From contig NZ_WBZD01000017.1 in the NCBI RefSeq assembly GCF_009720365.1, positions 302,399-366,398 of the forward strand: a stretch of 64,000 bases of DNA. The letters are read 5' to 3'. A program made the position numbers and the translations under genes. Under the pieces are notes generated by a model that ran no database searches, was not told where the DNA came from, and saw only the letters and a program-made list of their open reading frames with translations. Position 1 is the first letter of the stretch. Every line of letters starts with the position of its first letter. Below, piece after piece: positions 35,539-44,623 of this stretch. This DNA is from Catellatospora paridis. GTDB lineage: Bacteria; Actinomycetota; Actinomycetes; Mycobacteriales; Micromonosporaceae.

Positions 35539-36693
35539 TCAGGCGACGGACAACGCCTCGGCCACCCGGTCCAGGGCGGTCCGGAAGTCCGCGGCGGGCA
35601 GGTGGCCGAAGCCGAGCCGGAACACCCGGTCGGGCTCGCCGAACCAGCCGCCGAGCCCGACCCTCGTCTCCCGCTCCGCGAGCGCGTCGTAGAAGCGCCG
35701 TACCGCGTGGTCGTCGAAGCGGTCGGGGCGCAGCCGCAGGCAGCACAGCGCGCCGCCGTCCGGGCGCACGAACTCCACCGTGTCCGCGTGGTCGGTTGCC
35801 CACCGGTCGAGGGTGTCCACCGCGGCGGCCAGCGCTTCCCGGCGCTCGCCGAGGATCTGTTCCTCGCGGCGCAGGACCTCGGCGGCCAGCAGTTCGTCCA
35901 CCCCGGAGCCGGTGATCAGCGTGTTGAACTTCGCCACCCGCAGCGACTCGTACAGCGCCGGATCGGTGACGGTCAGCCAGCCGACCCGGATGCCGGGAGC
36001 GCCGTGCGCCTTGGACACCGAGGAGCAGGTCACCACCCGCGGCGACAGGCGTGCGGTCGAGCGCGGCACCGCGCCCGCACCGTAGACGGCCTGCCGGTAG
36101 GTCTCGTCGACCAGCAGGACCGCCTGCGGAGCCCGTGCCTCGATCCGATCGAGCAGGTCGCGCAGCTCCTGCTCGGTGAAGCGCACGCCGGACGGGTTCT
36201 GCGGCGAGGCCAGCGACACCAGCCGGGTCTCGGGCGTCAGCGCGGCCGCGACCGCGTCGACGTCGAGCCGATACCCGTCGTCGAAGGCCAGCGGGACCGG
36301 TGTCACCCGGCAGTCGATGGCGTCGAGGGCGGCCCGCGCGGGCGGGAAGCACGGCGTCAGGACCACGGCGTGATCCTCAGGACGGCAGAGCGTGAACGCC
36401 AGCAGGAACATCCCCGAACTTCCGCCTGCGGTGACGAGCACCTCGTCGGGTGCCACGCCCGCACCGGCCGCGATGAGCGCACGCAGCTCGGTGCCGCCCT
36501 GGCTCGTGCCGTAGCCGATGTCGAGGGTGGCGAGCCGGGCGGCGGTGTCGCCGTCGAGCAGTTCACCCAGCCGCAGCGGCGGGCAGGTGCTCTCGGCCAG
36601 GTCGTACCGGACGGGCCGGTCCACCAGGTCCGACATCGACGCCGCAGGGAACCTCGCCGGACGGGTGGACACGGGGCCGGGGGAGACGGTCAT
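35539..36693 (-). CDS. PLP-dependent class I/II aminotransferase
   Basis: A 384-residue aminotransferase fold. The PLP lysine is in CSSVSKAHGAPGIRVGWLT; LASPQNPSG and LLVDETYRQAVYG hold the other cofactor contacts; GGSSGMFLLAFTL binds the phosphate. The substrate amino acid cannot be named. It is not close to the pyrimidine operon, so a role as beta-alanine aminotransferase is possible but unsupported. No clear ribosome binding site precedes the ATG; an in-frame ATG 19 codons on (MSDLVDRPV) is an alternative. Confidence 0.85.
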   Translation of the reverse strand: MTVSPGPVSTRPARFPAASMSDLVDRPVRYDLAESTCPPLRLGELLDGDTAARLATLDIGYGTSQGGTELRALIAAGAGVAPDEVLVTAGGSSGMFLLAFTLCRPEDHAVVLTPCFPPARAALDAIDCRVTPVPLAFDDGYRLDVDAVAAALTPETRLVSLASPQNPSGVRFTEQELRDLLDRIEARAPQAVLLVDETYRQAVYGAGAVPRSTARLSPRVVTCSSVSKAHGAPGIRVGWLTVTDPALYESLRVAKFNTLITGSGVDELLAAEVLRREEQILGERREALAAAVDTLDRWATDHADTVEFVRPDGGALCCLRLRPDRFDDHAVRRFYDALAERETRVGLGGWFGEPDRVFRLGFGHLPAADFRTALDRVAEALSVA

Positions 36694-36813
36694 GGACTCG
36701 ATGATCCATGCCGGTGGGCGCGGCAGACAGGACCAATACCCGACCGGTGGCTCGTGTCACTCGGGCGCGGGGGAACGACCGACGGCCGGTTCCCGCAGGT
36801 GGACCCGCGCCGG

Positions 36814-36826
36814 TAGCCTCTGCCGG
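36814..36826 (+). promoter_or_regulatory. -10 box of leaderless Hsp90 gene
   Basis: TAGCCT at 36814-36819, then 7 nt, then the GTG start. There is no ribosome binding site; a leaderless transcript is likely. Confidence 0.45.
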
Positions 36827-38611
36827 GTGAACCAGTCCTTCCAGGTCGACCTGCGCGGCATCGTCGACCTGCTCAGCCACCACCTCTACAGCAGCCCGCG
36901 GGTGTACGTGCGCGAGCTGATGCAGAACGCCGTGGACGCGATCACCGCCCGCCGCGCGCTGTCTCCGACCGCCCCCGCCTCGGTCTGGCTGGAGTCGCCG
37001 AAGACCACCGGCGACGGCACCCTGCGCGTCCACGACACCGGCCTCGGCCTGACCGAGCAGCAGGTGCACGAGCTGCTGGCCACCATCGGCCGCAGCGGCA
37101 AGCGCGACGAGCTGGGCTTCTCCCGGCACGAGTTCCTCGGCCAGTTCGGCATCGGCCTGCTGTCCTGCTTCCTGGTCGCCGACGAGATCCGGGTGCAGAC
37201 CCGCCACGAGGGCCACCCCACGGTGTACTGGACCGGCTTCGCCGACGGCCGCTACGAGACGAAGCCCGGCCCGGACCGGCAGGAGGTCGGCACCACCGTC
37301 ACCCTGGTCCCGCGCCGCGACGCCACCGACTGGCTCGACGCCGAGCGGGTGCGCGACCTCGCCGCGCTGTTCGGCGAGATGCTGCCCTACCCGGTACGCG
37401 TGGACGGCGACGTGATCACCGCCGAGACCCTGCCCTGGCAGGCCGGGCGCGCCGAGCTGATGAGGACGGCCGAGCAGACGTTCGGCTTCACCCCGTTCGA
37501 CACGATCGAGCTGAACGTGCCCGAGGCGGGCCTGACCGGCGTCGCCCTGGTGCTGCCCACGCCCGCGAACCCGGCGGCGAAGTCGGGCCACCGCGTCTAC
37601 CTCAAGCGCATGCTGCTGGCCGAGGGCGCCGAGGACCTGCTGCCCGAGTGGGCGTTCTTCGCCCGCTGCATCGTCGACGCGTCCGAGCTGCGCCCCACCG
37701 CGAGCCGCGAGGCCCTGTACTCCGACGGCCTGCTGGAGTCGGTGCGCGAGCAGCTCGGCGCGCAGCTGCGCGGCTGGCTGGTGAACCTGGCCCGGGAGGA
37801 CGCCGACCGCATGCACCGCTTCCTGGCCGTGCACCACCTGGGCGTCAAGGCCCTGGCCATGCATGACGAGGAGATGCTGCGGGTCGTCGACCAGTGGTGG
37901 CCGATGGAGACCAACATGGGCCGGATGCCGCTGGAGGAGTTCCGCCGACGCTACGGCACGGTCCGCTACAGCGCGAACAACGACGAGTTCCGGCAGCTCG
38001 CGGCCGTCGCCGCGGCGCAGGGGCTGGCCGTGGTCAACGGCGGCTACACCTTCGACGCGGAGCTGATCGAGCGGCTGCCGCTGCTCGACAGCACGATCAT
38101 GGTGGACCGGCTCGACCCGAGCGACCTGTCCACCCGCTTCGACACCCTCGACCCGGCAGCCGACCTGGGCCTGCGACCGTTCGTGGCCGCCGCCCAGCGG
38201 GCCATGGACCCACTGGGGTGCGAGGTCGTGGTCCGCGCGTTCGACCCGCCGAGCATGCCGGCGCTGTACCTGACCGACCGGCACGCCACGTTCCAGCGGC
38301 GGCTGCGCGAGACCGCGCAGGTCGCCGACGACCTGTGGGCGGGCGTGCTGTCGACGTTCGAGCAGGCCGAGGCGCAGGTGCGCCCGCAGCTGGTGCTCAA
38401 CCACCGCAACCCGCTGGTACGCCGGATGAGCGCGCTGCCGACCCCGGAACTGGTCGCCCTCACGGTGTCCTCGCTGTACGGGCAGGCGCTGCTCTTCGGC
38501 CACCACCCGCTGCGTCCCGCGGACATGGCGCTGCTGAACCGCTCGTTCCTCGACCTGATCGACCTGGCCCTGCCCAACGCCGCCCCCGGGAGCACTCATG
38601 ACGACGTATGA
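36827..38611 (+). CDS. Divergent Hsp90 family chaperone
   Basis: A 594-residue Hsp90/HtpG-like ATPase, shorter and more divergent than HtpG (about 620-630). The GHKL ATP site is intact: VRELMQNAVDAI (E30, N34, D37), HDTGLGLT (D70-G74) and GQFGIGLLSCF (105-115). The middle-domain arginine segment SELRPTASREAL is present, so ATP turnover is plausible. The C-terminal dimerisation region is weakly conserved. Its last 14 bp overlap the start of a 955-residue helical-repeat protein, implying a shared function. The GTG at 36827 matches the conserved opening MNQSFQVDLRGIVDLLSHH. Confidence 0.88.
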   Translation: MNQSFQVDLRGIVDLLSHHLYSSPRVYVRELMQNAVDAITARRALSPTAPASVWLESPKTTGDGTLRVHDTGLGLTEQQVHELLATIGRSGKRDELGFSRHEFLGQFGIGLLSCFLVADEIRVQTRHEGHPTVYWTGFADGRYETKPGPDRQEVGTTVTLVPRRDATDWLDAERVRDLAALFGEMLPYPVRVDGDVITAETLPWQAGRAELMRTAEQTFGFTPFDTIELNVPEAGLTGVALVLPTPANPAAKSGHRVYLKRMLLAEGAEDLLPEWAFFARCIVDASELRPTASREALYSDGLLESVREQLGAQLRGWLVNLAREDADRMHRFLAVHHLGVKALAMHDEEMLRVVDQWWPMETNMGRMPLEEFRRRYGTVRYSANNDEFRQLAAVAAAQGLAVVNGGYTFDAELIERLPLLDSTIMVDRLDPSDLSTRFDTLDPAADLGLRPFVAAAQRAMDPLGCEVVVRAFDPPSMPALYLTDRHATFQRRLRETAQVADDLWAGVLSTFEQAEAQVRPQLVLNHRNPLVRRMSALPTPELVALTVSSLYGQALLFGHHPLRPADMALLNRSFLDLIDLALPNAAPGSTHDDV

Positions 38612-41465
38612 CGAGGTCCACGACCTGATTCACCGCTCGTGGGACACCCCCGACGGGCCGGCCCGGATCGCGATCGTGGAGCAGGTGCTGGCCAAGGCCG
38701 AGGCGCTGGGCGACCCCGACCTGCTGTACGCGGCGCACGCGGCGGCGACCAGCGGCTACCACCAGAGCGGCGAGCCGATGAAGGCGATGATGACGTTCGC
38801 CCGCTGCCTGACCGACTACGACGCCGACCCGGGGCGGCGCAGCCACCACGACGAGCACCTGCTGCTGTGGCACTTCAAGCACGTGGTGTCGTCGATGACG
38901 CTGTTCCCGCAGCTGGCGCTGGCCCGCACGATGGCGGTGCTGGACGACATGCAGCGCCGCTACCAGGCCGGCGGGCACAGCATGCAGGCCGTGTACGCGT
39001 ACCGCCACGACGTCGCCGCGCACCTGGGCGACGAGGAGCAGGCCGACCACTGGTACCGGCTGTGGGACACCGCGCCGCGCGACGCGCTGTCGGACTGCGC
39101 GGGCTGCGACCCGTCGTCGAAGGCGTACCACCTGGCCTGGCGGGGTCGGGACGAAGATGCGATCACGCTGGCGCAGGACGCACTGAGTGGGCGGTTGACC
39201 TGCTCCGAGCAGCCGCACGGCATCCTGACCACGCTGCTGTTCCCGTACCTGCGCACGGGCCGCCTCGACGAGGCGCGCGACGCGCACCGCCGTGCCTACC
39301 GGGCGCTCGACGACAACAAGGCGGAGCTGGGCCGGGTGGCCGCGCACGTGAGCTTCTGCGGCGTGACCGGCAACGAGTTGCGCGGCCTGGAACTGATCGA
39401 GCGGCACCTGCCGTGGCTGGACCAGGCGCCGACGCCGAAGACGGAGATGGAGTTCGCGGCGTCCGCGGCGCTGGTGCTGCGGCGGCTGACCGAGGCCGGG
39501 CAGGGCGACCTGGTGGTCCGCCGTGCGGCGGGCGAGAGCACCGTTGCCGACCTGGGGCGGCAGCTGCGCGAACGGGCGGTCGCGCTGTCGCTGCGCTTCG
39601 ACGAGCGCAACGGCAACACCTACCAGAGCACCCGGATCGCCGCGCTGATCGAGTCGAAGCCGCTGGTGGCGTACCTGCCGCTGTCGGTGACCGCCGCCCG
39701 CGCCGCGTCCGCCGAGCCCACCGGCGGGGAGCCGGCCGCGGCAGCGGTCGACCTGTTCGAGGTGCCCGCGGACCTGCCGCTGGACGGCCGGCTCGACCTG
39801 GTAGACGAGCTGTTCCACGCCGAGGAGCAGGCCAAGGCCCGCGCCCTGACCGGGCGGCTGCTCGCCGAGCACGCCGACGGGCCGCTGACCGACCAGCAGC
39901 GCGGGCGGCTGGCCCGGCTGCGCGCGGTGGCGCTGCCCGACGAGGATCGGCAGGGGACCACGGACGCGTTCGCCGAGGCCGTCGCCGCGTTCGAGCGGGC
40001 CGGCGACACCGCCCGGGAGCACGCCGCGCGGCTGCAGTGGCAGATCTCCATGCTGCAACTGACCGGCGACGGCTCGCTCGTGCCCGCCGTGTTCGAGGCC
40101 GCTGAGCTGGCCGTGGCCGCCAACACCGACCCGAAGCAGCGCCGCGCCGCGCTGGTACGGGCGGCGTGGGTCGCCGCCGCGTCCGGCGACCTGGACCGCG
40201 CGACGTCGCTGCTGGACCGGGCCGACGCCGAGCCCGGCGCGCTGCCCCCGGCCCGCCACGCGAGCCTGCTGCACCTGCGCGCGGGCGTGCTGCAGGCGCA
40301 GGAACGCATCGAGGAGGCCGCCCAGCGGATCCGCGCAGCGGCGACGCTGCTGCGCGGGACCGACCACCGTGACCAGCTCGCGAACCTGCTGCGGGCGCTC
40401 GCCGACCTGCTCGGCCGCCTGGGCGACAACCCCGGCGCGATCGCCGCGTTCGAGGAGGCCGCCGCGGTGGCGCAGGACCCGGAGCTGCGCCGCAGTTCCC
40501 GCGCCGACGCGGGGTTCATGCTGGTCACGAGCGATCGGGCGGGCGAGTTCGTCGACGACATCGTCGAGCACGTGTGCCTGATGGAGGCGCGGGGCGCGGC
40601 GGGCGCGGCCGCGTACACCCGGCACCGGCTGGCGCTGGCGCTGGGCACCACGGGCCGCTTCACCGAGGCCGCGGAGGTGGGCGAGGAGGCGCTGTCGTGG
40701 TTCCTCGCGCAGCGCGATCCCGAGCACGCCGACATGGTCGTGGAGCTGCGCGACCTCCTGTCGCGCGTGTACGCGCAGCTCGGCGAGGTGCACGTCGCGA
40801 TCGGGCAGCTCGACACGCTGCTGGAGCTGGTCGGCGGGGTGGAGCGACTGCCCTACCGGGGCGACGTGCTGGAGCGCGCGGGCGAGCTGCTGTGGCAGGT
40901 CGACCGCGACGCCGAGGCCGCCGACCGGTTCGACGCGGCCGCGCAGGCATACGGGCAGGCCGATCTGGCCCTGGCTACGGTGCACGCCCGCCGGCGGCAG
41001 GTGATGGCGCTGTTCCACGCCGGGCGCAAGGACGAGGCGATCATCCTGGCCGGGCAGCTCGCGGAACTGATGGCGGTCACCGAGGTGTCCGCCGACGAGC
41101 AGCCGGGGTTCGCCTGGGAGCGGGCCATGGCCGGTTACGAGGCGGCGCAGGTGCTGTCCAACAACGACGATCCGGATCACGACGCGGCGGTGGCCCGGGT
41201 CGCGCCGTCGGCTGCGCTGTTCCGCTCCATCGGCGCGTTCGGGGAGGCCGCGCTGGCCGAGCTGCGCCACGGGCAGGTGCTGGTCGTCTCCGGCCGGGCC
41301 GCGGCCGGCGAGGCCGAACTGCGCCGGGCGCTCGACGCGCTGCCGGCCGAGCACGGCGCCCGCCAGGAGGCCGCGGCCTGGCTGGCCCGGGCGCTCGACG
41401 ACCAGGGCGACTCCCGCCAGGCCCGCAGGGTGCGCGAAGAGCACGGCCTGCCCGAACCCGAGTGA
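38598..41465 (+). CDS. Large TPR-like helical-repeat protein coupled to Hsp90
   Basis: A 955-residue protein made almost entirely of paired helices with alternating Ala/Leu/Tyr patterns resembling tetratricopeptide repeats; examples are AAQRIRAAATLLRGTDH and GDNPGAIAAFEEAAAVAQ. It has one CxxC (C167, C170; DCAGCDPS) and no visible enzymatic motif, signal peptide or membrane helix. It overlaps the Hsp90 gene by 14 bp, with GGGAG ahead of the ATG. TPR proteins are classical Hsp90 partners in eukaryotes, so a co-chaperone or client-recruiting role is a reasonable inference but is undescribed here. A strong terminator follows. Confidence 0.8.
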   Translation: MTTYDEVHDLIHRSWDTPDGPARIAIVEQVLAKAEALGDPDLLYAAHAAATSGYHQSGEPMKAMMTFARCLTDYDADPGRRSHHDEHLLLWHFKHVVSSMTLFPQLALARTMAVLDDMQRRYQAGGHSMQAVYAYRHDVAAHLGDEEQADHWYRLWDTAPRDALSDCAGCDPSSKAYHLAWRGRDEDAITLAQDALSGRLTCSEQPHGILTTLLFPYLRTGRLDEARDAHRRAYRALDDNKAELGRVAAHVSFCGVTGNELRGLELIERHLPWLDQAPTPKTEMEFAASAALVLRRLTEAGQGDLVVRRAAGESTVADLGRQLRERAVALSLRFDERNGNTYQSTRIAALIESKPLVAYLPLSVTAARAASAEPTGGEPAAAAVDLFEVPADLPLDGRLDLVDELFHAEEQAKARALTGRLLAEHADGPLTDQQRGRLARLRAVALPDEDRQGTTDAFAEAVAAFERAGDTAREHAARLQWQISMLQLTGDGSLVPAVFEAAELAVAANTDPKQRRAALVRAAWVAAASGDLDRATSLLDRADAEPGALPPARHASLLHLRAGVLQAQERIEEAAQRIRAAATLLRGTDHRDQLANLLRALADLLGRLGDNPGAIAAFEEAAAVAQDPELRRSSRADAGFMLVTSDRAGEFVDDIVEHVCLMEARGAAGAAAYTRHRLALALGTTGRFTEAAEVGEEALSWFLAQRDPEHADMVVELRDLLSRVYAQLGEVHVAIGQLDTLLELVGGVERLPYRGDVLERAGELLWQVDRDAEAADRFDAAAQAYGQADLALATVHARRRQVMALFHAGRKDEAIILAGQLAELMAVTEVSADEQPGFAWERAMAGYEAAQVLSNNDDPDHDAAVARVAPSAALFRSIGAFGEAALAELRHGQVLVVSGRAAAGEAELRRALDALPAEHGARQEAAAWLARALDDQGDSRQARRVREEHGLPEPE

Positions 41466-41470
41466 GCTCG

Positions 41471-41504
41471 GCGGCGGGTGGGACGAGCGCGTCCCACCCG
41501 CCGC
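41471..41504 (+). terminator. Terminator of Hsp90-TPR operon
   Basis: Perfect 15-bp arms GCGGCGGGTGGGACG (41471-41485) and complement (41490-41504) with an AGCG loop, 5 bp after the stop codon. Confidence 0.75.
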
Positions 41505-41616
41505 ATCCGCTATGGACCCCTGCGGCCGAGTCCGGCAGAATCCCGGGCACCGCCGACGCGAGAACCCGTCATGTCGTGCGGCCTGCTGCTGCCGGCTCGA
41601 GAACAGGGATCCGCGG

Positions 41617-42468
41617 ATGCGACGTTTCTCGGCACTGCTCGCCTCCTCGGCGGTCGCCGCGAGCCTGGTGCTCGCCGCGCAGGCCCCGGCGTACGCCGCA
41701 CCCGCGCGGGCGAACGGCCAGGCCAACCGGGTGATCTTCATCCACGGCTGGAGCCCCGACGGCAACGCCGACTGCGATGCCTACTGGTCGGCGGTGACTG
41801 CCCAGTTCGCCAACGCGGGCTGGACCGGTGAGCTCACCCAGTTCGGCTACTACTCCGGCGACACGAACTGCGACATCACGTTCGGCGGCGACACCATGAA
41901 CACGTCGATCAAGACGGTCGGCAAGGCGCTGGCCAACGAGATCTACAGCCGTTACTCGGTCAACGGGGAGAAGGTCGACGTGGTCGCCCACTCCATGGGC
42001 GGGCTGGTGATCCGCTCGGCGCTGACCGAGGTCGCCAAGGGCACCGCCGGCTACCCGCCGTACGTCTACGTCGAGGACGTCGTCACGCTGGGCACCCCGC
42101 ACGCGGGCGCGGCCTTCGCCGGCTGGTGCAGCCTCACGCTCTGGTTGCAGTGCAAGGAGATGCAGGCGGGCAGCAGTTTCCTCGCCGGGCTGGCGGCGCG
42201 TCCCGAATCGGCGATGGGCACCGACTGGACGGTGATCTCGTCGTTCGACGACGGTGACGTGGACGAGTCGTCCGGGGTCGCCATGAACGCCCCGCACAAG
42301 ATCCAGTACGACGACGACCTCGACCACACCGAGCTGCGGACCGCGGTCGGCAGCTACCGGGCGCGCTACTGGCACACGGCGAGCGCCACCGCCTGGAGCG
42401 CCTGGGGCACCCGGGTCGGCCCGCTGCAGTGGGCCAGGAACGCCTGCTACTACCAGGCCTCGACCTGA
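41617..42468 (+). CDS. Secreted lipase/alpha-beta hydrolase
   Basis: A 283-residue exported hydrolase. Residues 1-28 form a Sec signal peptide (SAVAASLVLAAQAPAYAAP). The mature enzyme has the oxyanion region IFIHGWSPDG and the nucleophile elbow VAHSMGGLVIRSA (S126); DHTEL near residue 242 likely supplies the catalytic His. It resembles class 2 lipases and triacylglycerol acylhydrolases of actinobacteria. Several cysteines (C53, C85 and pairs later) could form disulfides, as expected outside the cell. It is a single-gene unit. Confidence 0.85.
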   Translation: MRRFSALLASSAVAASLVLAAQAPAYAAPARANGQANRVIFIHGWSPDGNADCDAYWSAVTAQFANAGWTGELTQFGYYSGDTNCDITFGGDTMNTSIKTVGKALANEIYSRYSVNGEKVDVVAHSMGGLVIRSALTEVAKGTAGYPPYVYVEDVVTLGTPHAGAAFAGWCSLTLWLQCKEMQAGSSFLAGLAARPESAMGTDWTVISSFDDGDVDESSGVAMNAPHKIQYDDDLDHTELRTAVGSYRARYWHTASATAWSAWGTRVGPLQWARNACYYQAST

Positions 42469-42498
42469 CCGTAGCCGCTGGTCGGACAGGTGCGGCGG

Positions 42499-42876
42499 TC
42501 ACGAGGGCAGCTGTGACACGTGCGCGTGCACGATGCGCCAGCCCTCGGGCAGCCGCACCCAGGTCTGCGACTGCCGCCCGGTGACGGTGCCGCCCGCGTA
42601 CCCGAAACAGGTGGTGACCACCGCGAAGCCATCGCCGAACGTGCTGATCAGGGTGTCTTGCAGGGTCCGGCCCGGCGGCAGCGGCGGCTGGGCCGCGCGC
42701 CACGCGTGCTGCTGCGCCCAGCCGGTCTGCCGGTCGGCGATGCCGAAGCGCACCGTGGCAGGGCTGTCGTGGAAGAACGACATGATCTCGTCCGGGTCGT
42801 TGACTCCCAGCGCCTTCTCGTAGGCGGCGAACACGGCGGCCACCTCGGCGACCACGTCGGGCCGGTCCAGGTCCAT
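42499..42876 (-). CDS. AtzH/HpxZ-like protein (SnoaL fold)
   Basis: A 125-residue SnoaL-like protein with FHDSPATVRFGIADRQTGW at about residues 35-53 and TWVRLPEGWRIVHAHVSQLP at the end. This pattern matches the HpxZ/AtzH group, linked to oxalurate and 1-carboxybiuret breakdown in which the protein forms or modifies substrate for amidase-type hydrolases. It is the last gene of the minus-strand operon that includes atzF, separated from the permease by an 18-bp stem. The usual AtzE/AtzG amidase pair is not present. AGGAGA precedes the ATG. Confidence 0.72.
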   Translation of the reverse strand: MDLDRPDVVAEVAAVFAAYEKALGVNDPDEIMSFFHDSPATVRFGIADRQTGWAQQHAWRAAQPPLPPGRTLQDTLISTFGDGFAVVTTCFGYAGGTVTGRQSQTWVRLPEGWRIVHAHVSQLPS

Positions 42877-42896
42877 GAGTTCTCCTGACTGGTGGT

Positions 42897-42939
42897 GCCG
42901 CCTTCCGGCACGGGTGCGGCTCCCGTGCCGGAAGGCGGC
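42897..42939 (-). terminator. Perfect 18-bp stem between permease and AtzH-like gene
   Basis: Arms GCCGCCTTCCGGCACGGG (42897-42914) and complement (42922-42939), 7-nt loop. It lies 12 bp past the permease stop and 20 bp before the AtzH-like start, so it may terminate part of the transcription or protect the upstream mRNA end. Confidence 0.65.
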
Positions 42940-42951
42940 TGGTGAGCCGGA

Positions 42952-44595
42952 TCAGGCCGCGGCTGCGGCCCGGTCCGGCTCCGCCGCTGCGGCCGGCGCC
43001 GGCGAGACCGGCGCGGGTGCGTCCGCGCCGCCGTGCAGCCGGTCGAGGGCGAGCTCCTCAGGGTCGGGTTCGCGCGGGGAGTGCTTGCCGAAGTAGAAGA
43101 TCGCGCAGATGACCGCGACGAACAGGTAGCCCAGGGACACCGGTCCGTTGGCGTTCCACTCGACCTTCTCGCCGTGGATCAGCCCGACGAAGGTGAGCAG
43201 CGCGCCGACCAGGGCGAAGATCCCGGCGTGCAGGAACTTCTTGTCGATGATGAACACCACGATCGCGCCGAACACCAGGCCCGCCAGGATCGCGCCCTGC
43301 CCGAGCACCAGCAGGCCGTGGTAGACCACGCCCGCACCGGCCAGGGCCTGGTCGCCGACCGCGGCGGCCGAGGTGCCCGCCGCGGCGAGCGCGTTGTCGA
43401 TCTGCCCGGTGGCCCAGGAGGCCAGGTTGGGGATGAGCGCGGCGACCACCGCGGCGGCGTGGGCGCGCGGGGTGGCCTGGAACGCCTGCGCGCCGATGAG
43501 CAGGCCGATGTAGAGCAGGATCGGCACGATCGCCGCCGTCGGGAAGATCGACGCGAGCAGGCCGAACATGCCCAGGAAGCAGAGCAGCGCGATGACGATG
43601 CCGGTGGCCATGGAGTAGCCGGTGCGGCCGCCCGCGGCCTTCCAGCCGGGGTGCCCGACGTACACGGCGGGCGGGAACGGCGAGCCGAGCAGGGAGCCGA
43701 TGACCGCGCCGATGCCGTCGGCCAGCAGCACGCTGCGCAGGTTGTAGTTGTCGCCGGCGGTGGCGGCGCTCTCCACGTTGGTCATCGCCTCGGTGAAGTT
43801 GTAGACGCCCAGCGGGATCGCGGTGGCCAGCAGCGGCGCCATCTCGTTGAGGCCGTCGAACAGCAGGCCGAACTTCAGGTCCGGCAGCGCGAACGCGATG
43901 GTCTTCGCGGCGGCGGTGACGTCGGGCACCGACATGACCCCGCCGATCCAGCCGATCGCGGTGCCCAGCAGCAGCGCGGCCAGGCCGATGGGGAAGTTGA
44001 ACGGCAGCCGGACGTCGGTCATCAGGCCGATCAGCAGCAGCGCGAACACGGGCAGCGCGACCCAGGCCAGGTCCCACATGCGCCCGGCGGGGTTCATCGA
44101 GATGAACGTGATGGAGATGCCGGCCAGGGTGCCCAGCAGTGCTGCGCGCGGGGTGTACTTGCGGATGTACGGCCCGACGAACGCGCCGATCAGCACGATG
44201 ATGCCGATGATGAACGCCCAGGCGACACCGGCCTGCCAGGCCAGCATCGGGTCCTTGGTCTTCAGGTAGATCGGCAGCATGATCACGAAGATGACGATGA
44301 ACATGTGCGGCACGCTGGGCCCGTACGGCAGCGCCGTCACGTCGGTGCGGCCCTCCTTGGCGGCCAGCCGCCGCGCCAGGATCGTGTAGTACACGTTGCC
44401 GAAGACCAGGGCGATGCCCAGCGCGGGCAGGATCGTGCCGAACACGTCGCCCTCGGACAGGTTGATCACGAACAGGCACAGCGTGGTCAGCGTCAGCACG
44501 TTGACGAGCACGTTCACGCCGAAACCGAAGAAGGCGTTGGTGTCGCCGCGGACCCAGTGCGGCAGCTTCACGGCCGCGGGGGTGGGTGTGGTCAT
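42952..44595 (-). CDS. NCS2-family permease (xanthine/uracil-type)
   Basis: A 547-residue transporter with 12-14 membrane segments, related to the AzgA/NCS2 nucleobase permeases. It opens LPHWVRGDTNAFFGFGVNVLVN and contains FTEAMTNVESAATAGDNYNL and LLGSPFPPAVYVGHPGWKA, helices expected to line the substrate site. The C-terminal 50 residues are a soluble Ala/Pro-rich tail. As part of the allophanate operon it may take up cyanuric acid, biuret, barbiturate or a similar compound; the substrate is inferred only. It is preceded 28 bp upstream by the first cysteine hydrolase gene. Confidence 0.85.
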   Translation of the reverse strand: MTTPTPAAVKLPHWVRGDTNAFFGFGVNVLVNVLTLTTLCLFVINLSEGDVFGTILPALGIALVFGNVYYTILARRLAAKEGRTDVTALPYGPSVPHMFIVIFVIMLPIYLKTKDPMLAWQAGVAWAFIIGIIVLIGAFVGPYIRKYTPRAALLGTLAGISITFISMNPAGRMWDLAWVALPVFALLLIGLMTDVRLPFNFPIGLAALLLGTAIGWIGGVMSVPDVTAAAKTIAFALPDLKFGLLFDGLNEMAPLLATAIPLGVYNFTEAMTNVESAATAGDNYNLRSVLLADGIGAVIGSLLGSPFPPAVYVGHPGWKAAGGRTGYSMATGIVIALLCFLGMFGLLASIFPTAAIVPILLYIGLLIGAQAFQATPRAHAAAVVAALIPNLASWATGQIDNALAAAGTSAAAVGDQALAGAGVVYHGLLVLGQGAILAGLVFGAIVVFIIDKKFLHAGIFALVGALLTFVGLIHGEKVEWNANGPVSLGYLFVAVICAIFYFGKHSPREPDPEELALDRLHGGADAPAPVSPAPAAAAEPDRAAAAA

Positions 44596-44623
44596 GGGTG
44601 TCCTGCTTTCGAGGCGGGGATCA

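Noticed and set aside
38460..41765. 1101-codon minus-strand ORF opposite the TPR gene
   Set aside because: Antisense shadow without domains; the plus-strand ORF is coupled to Hsp90 and has TPR-like composition.
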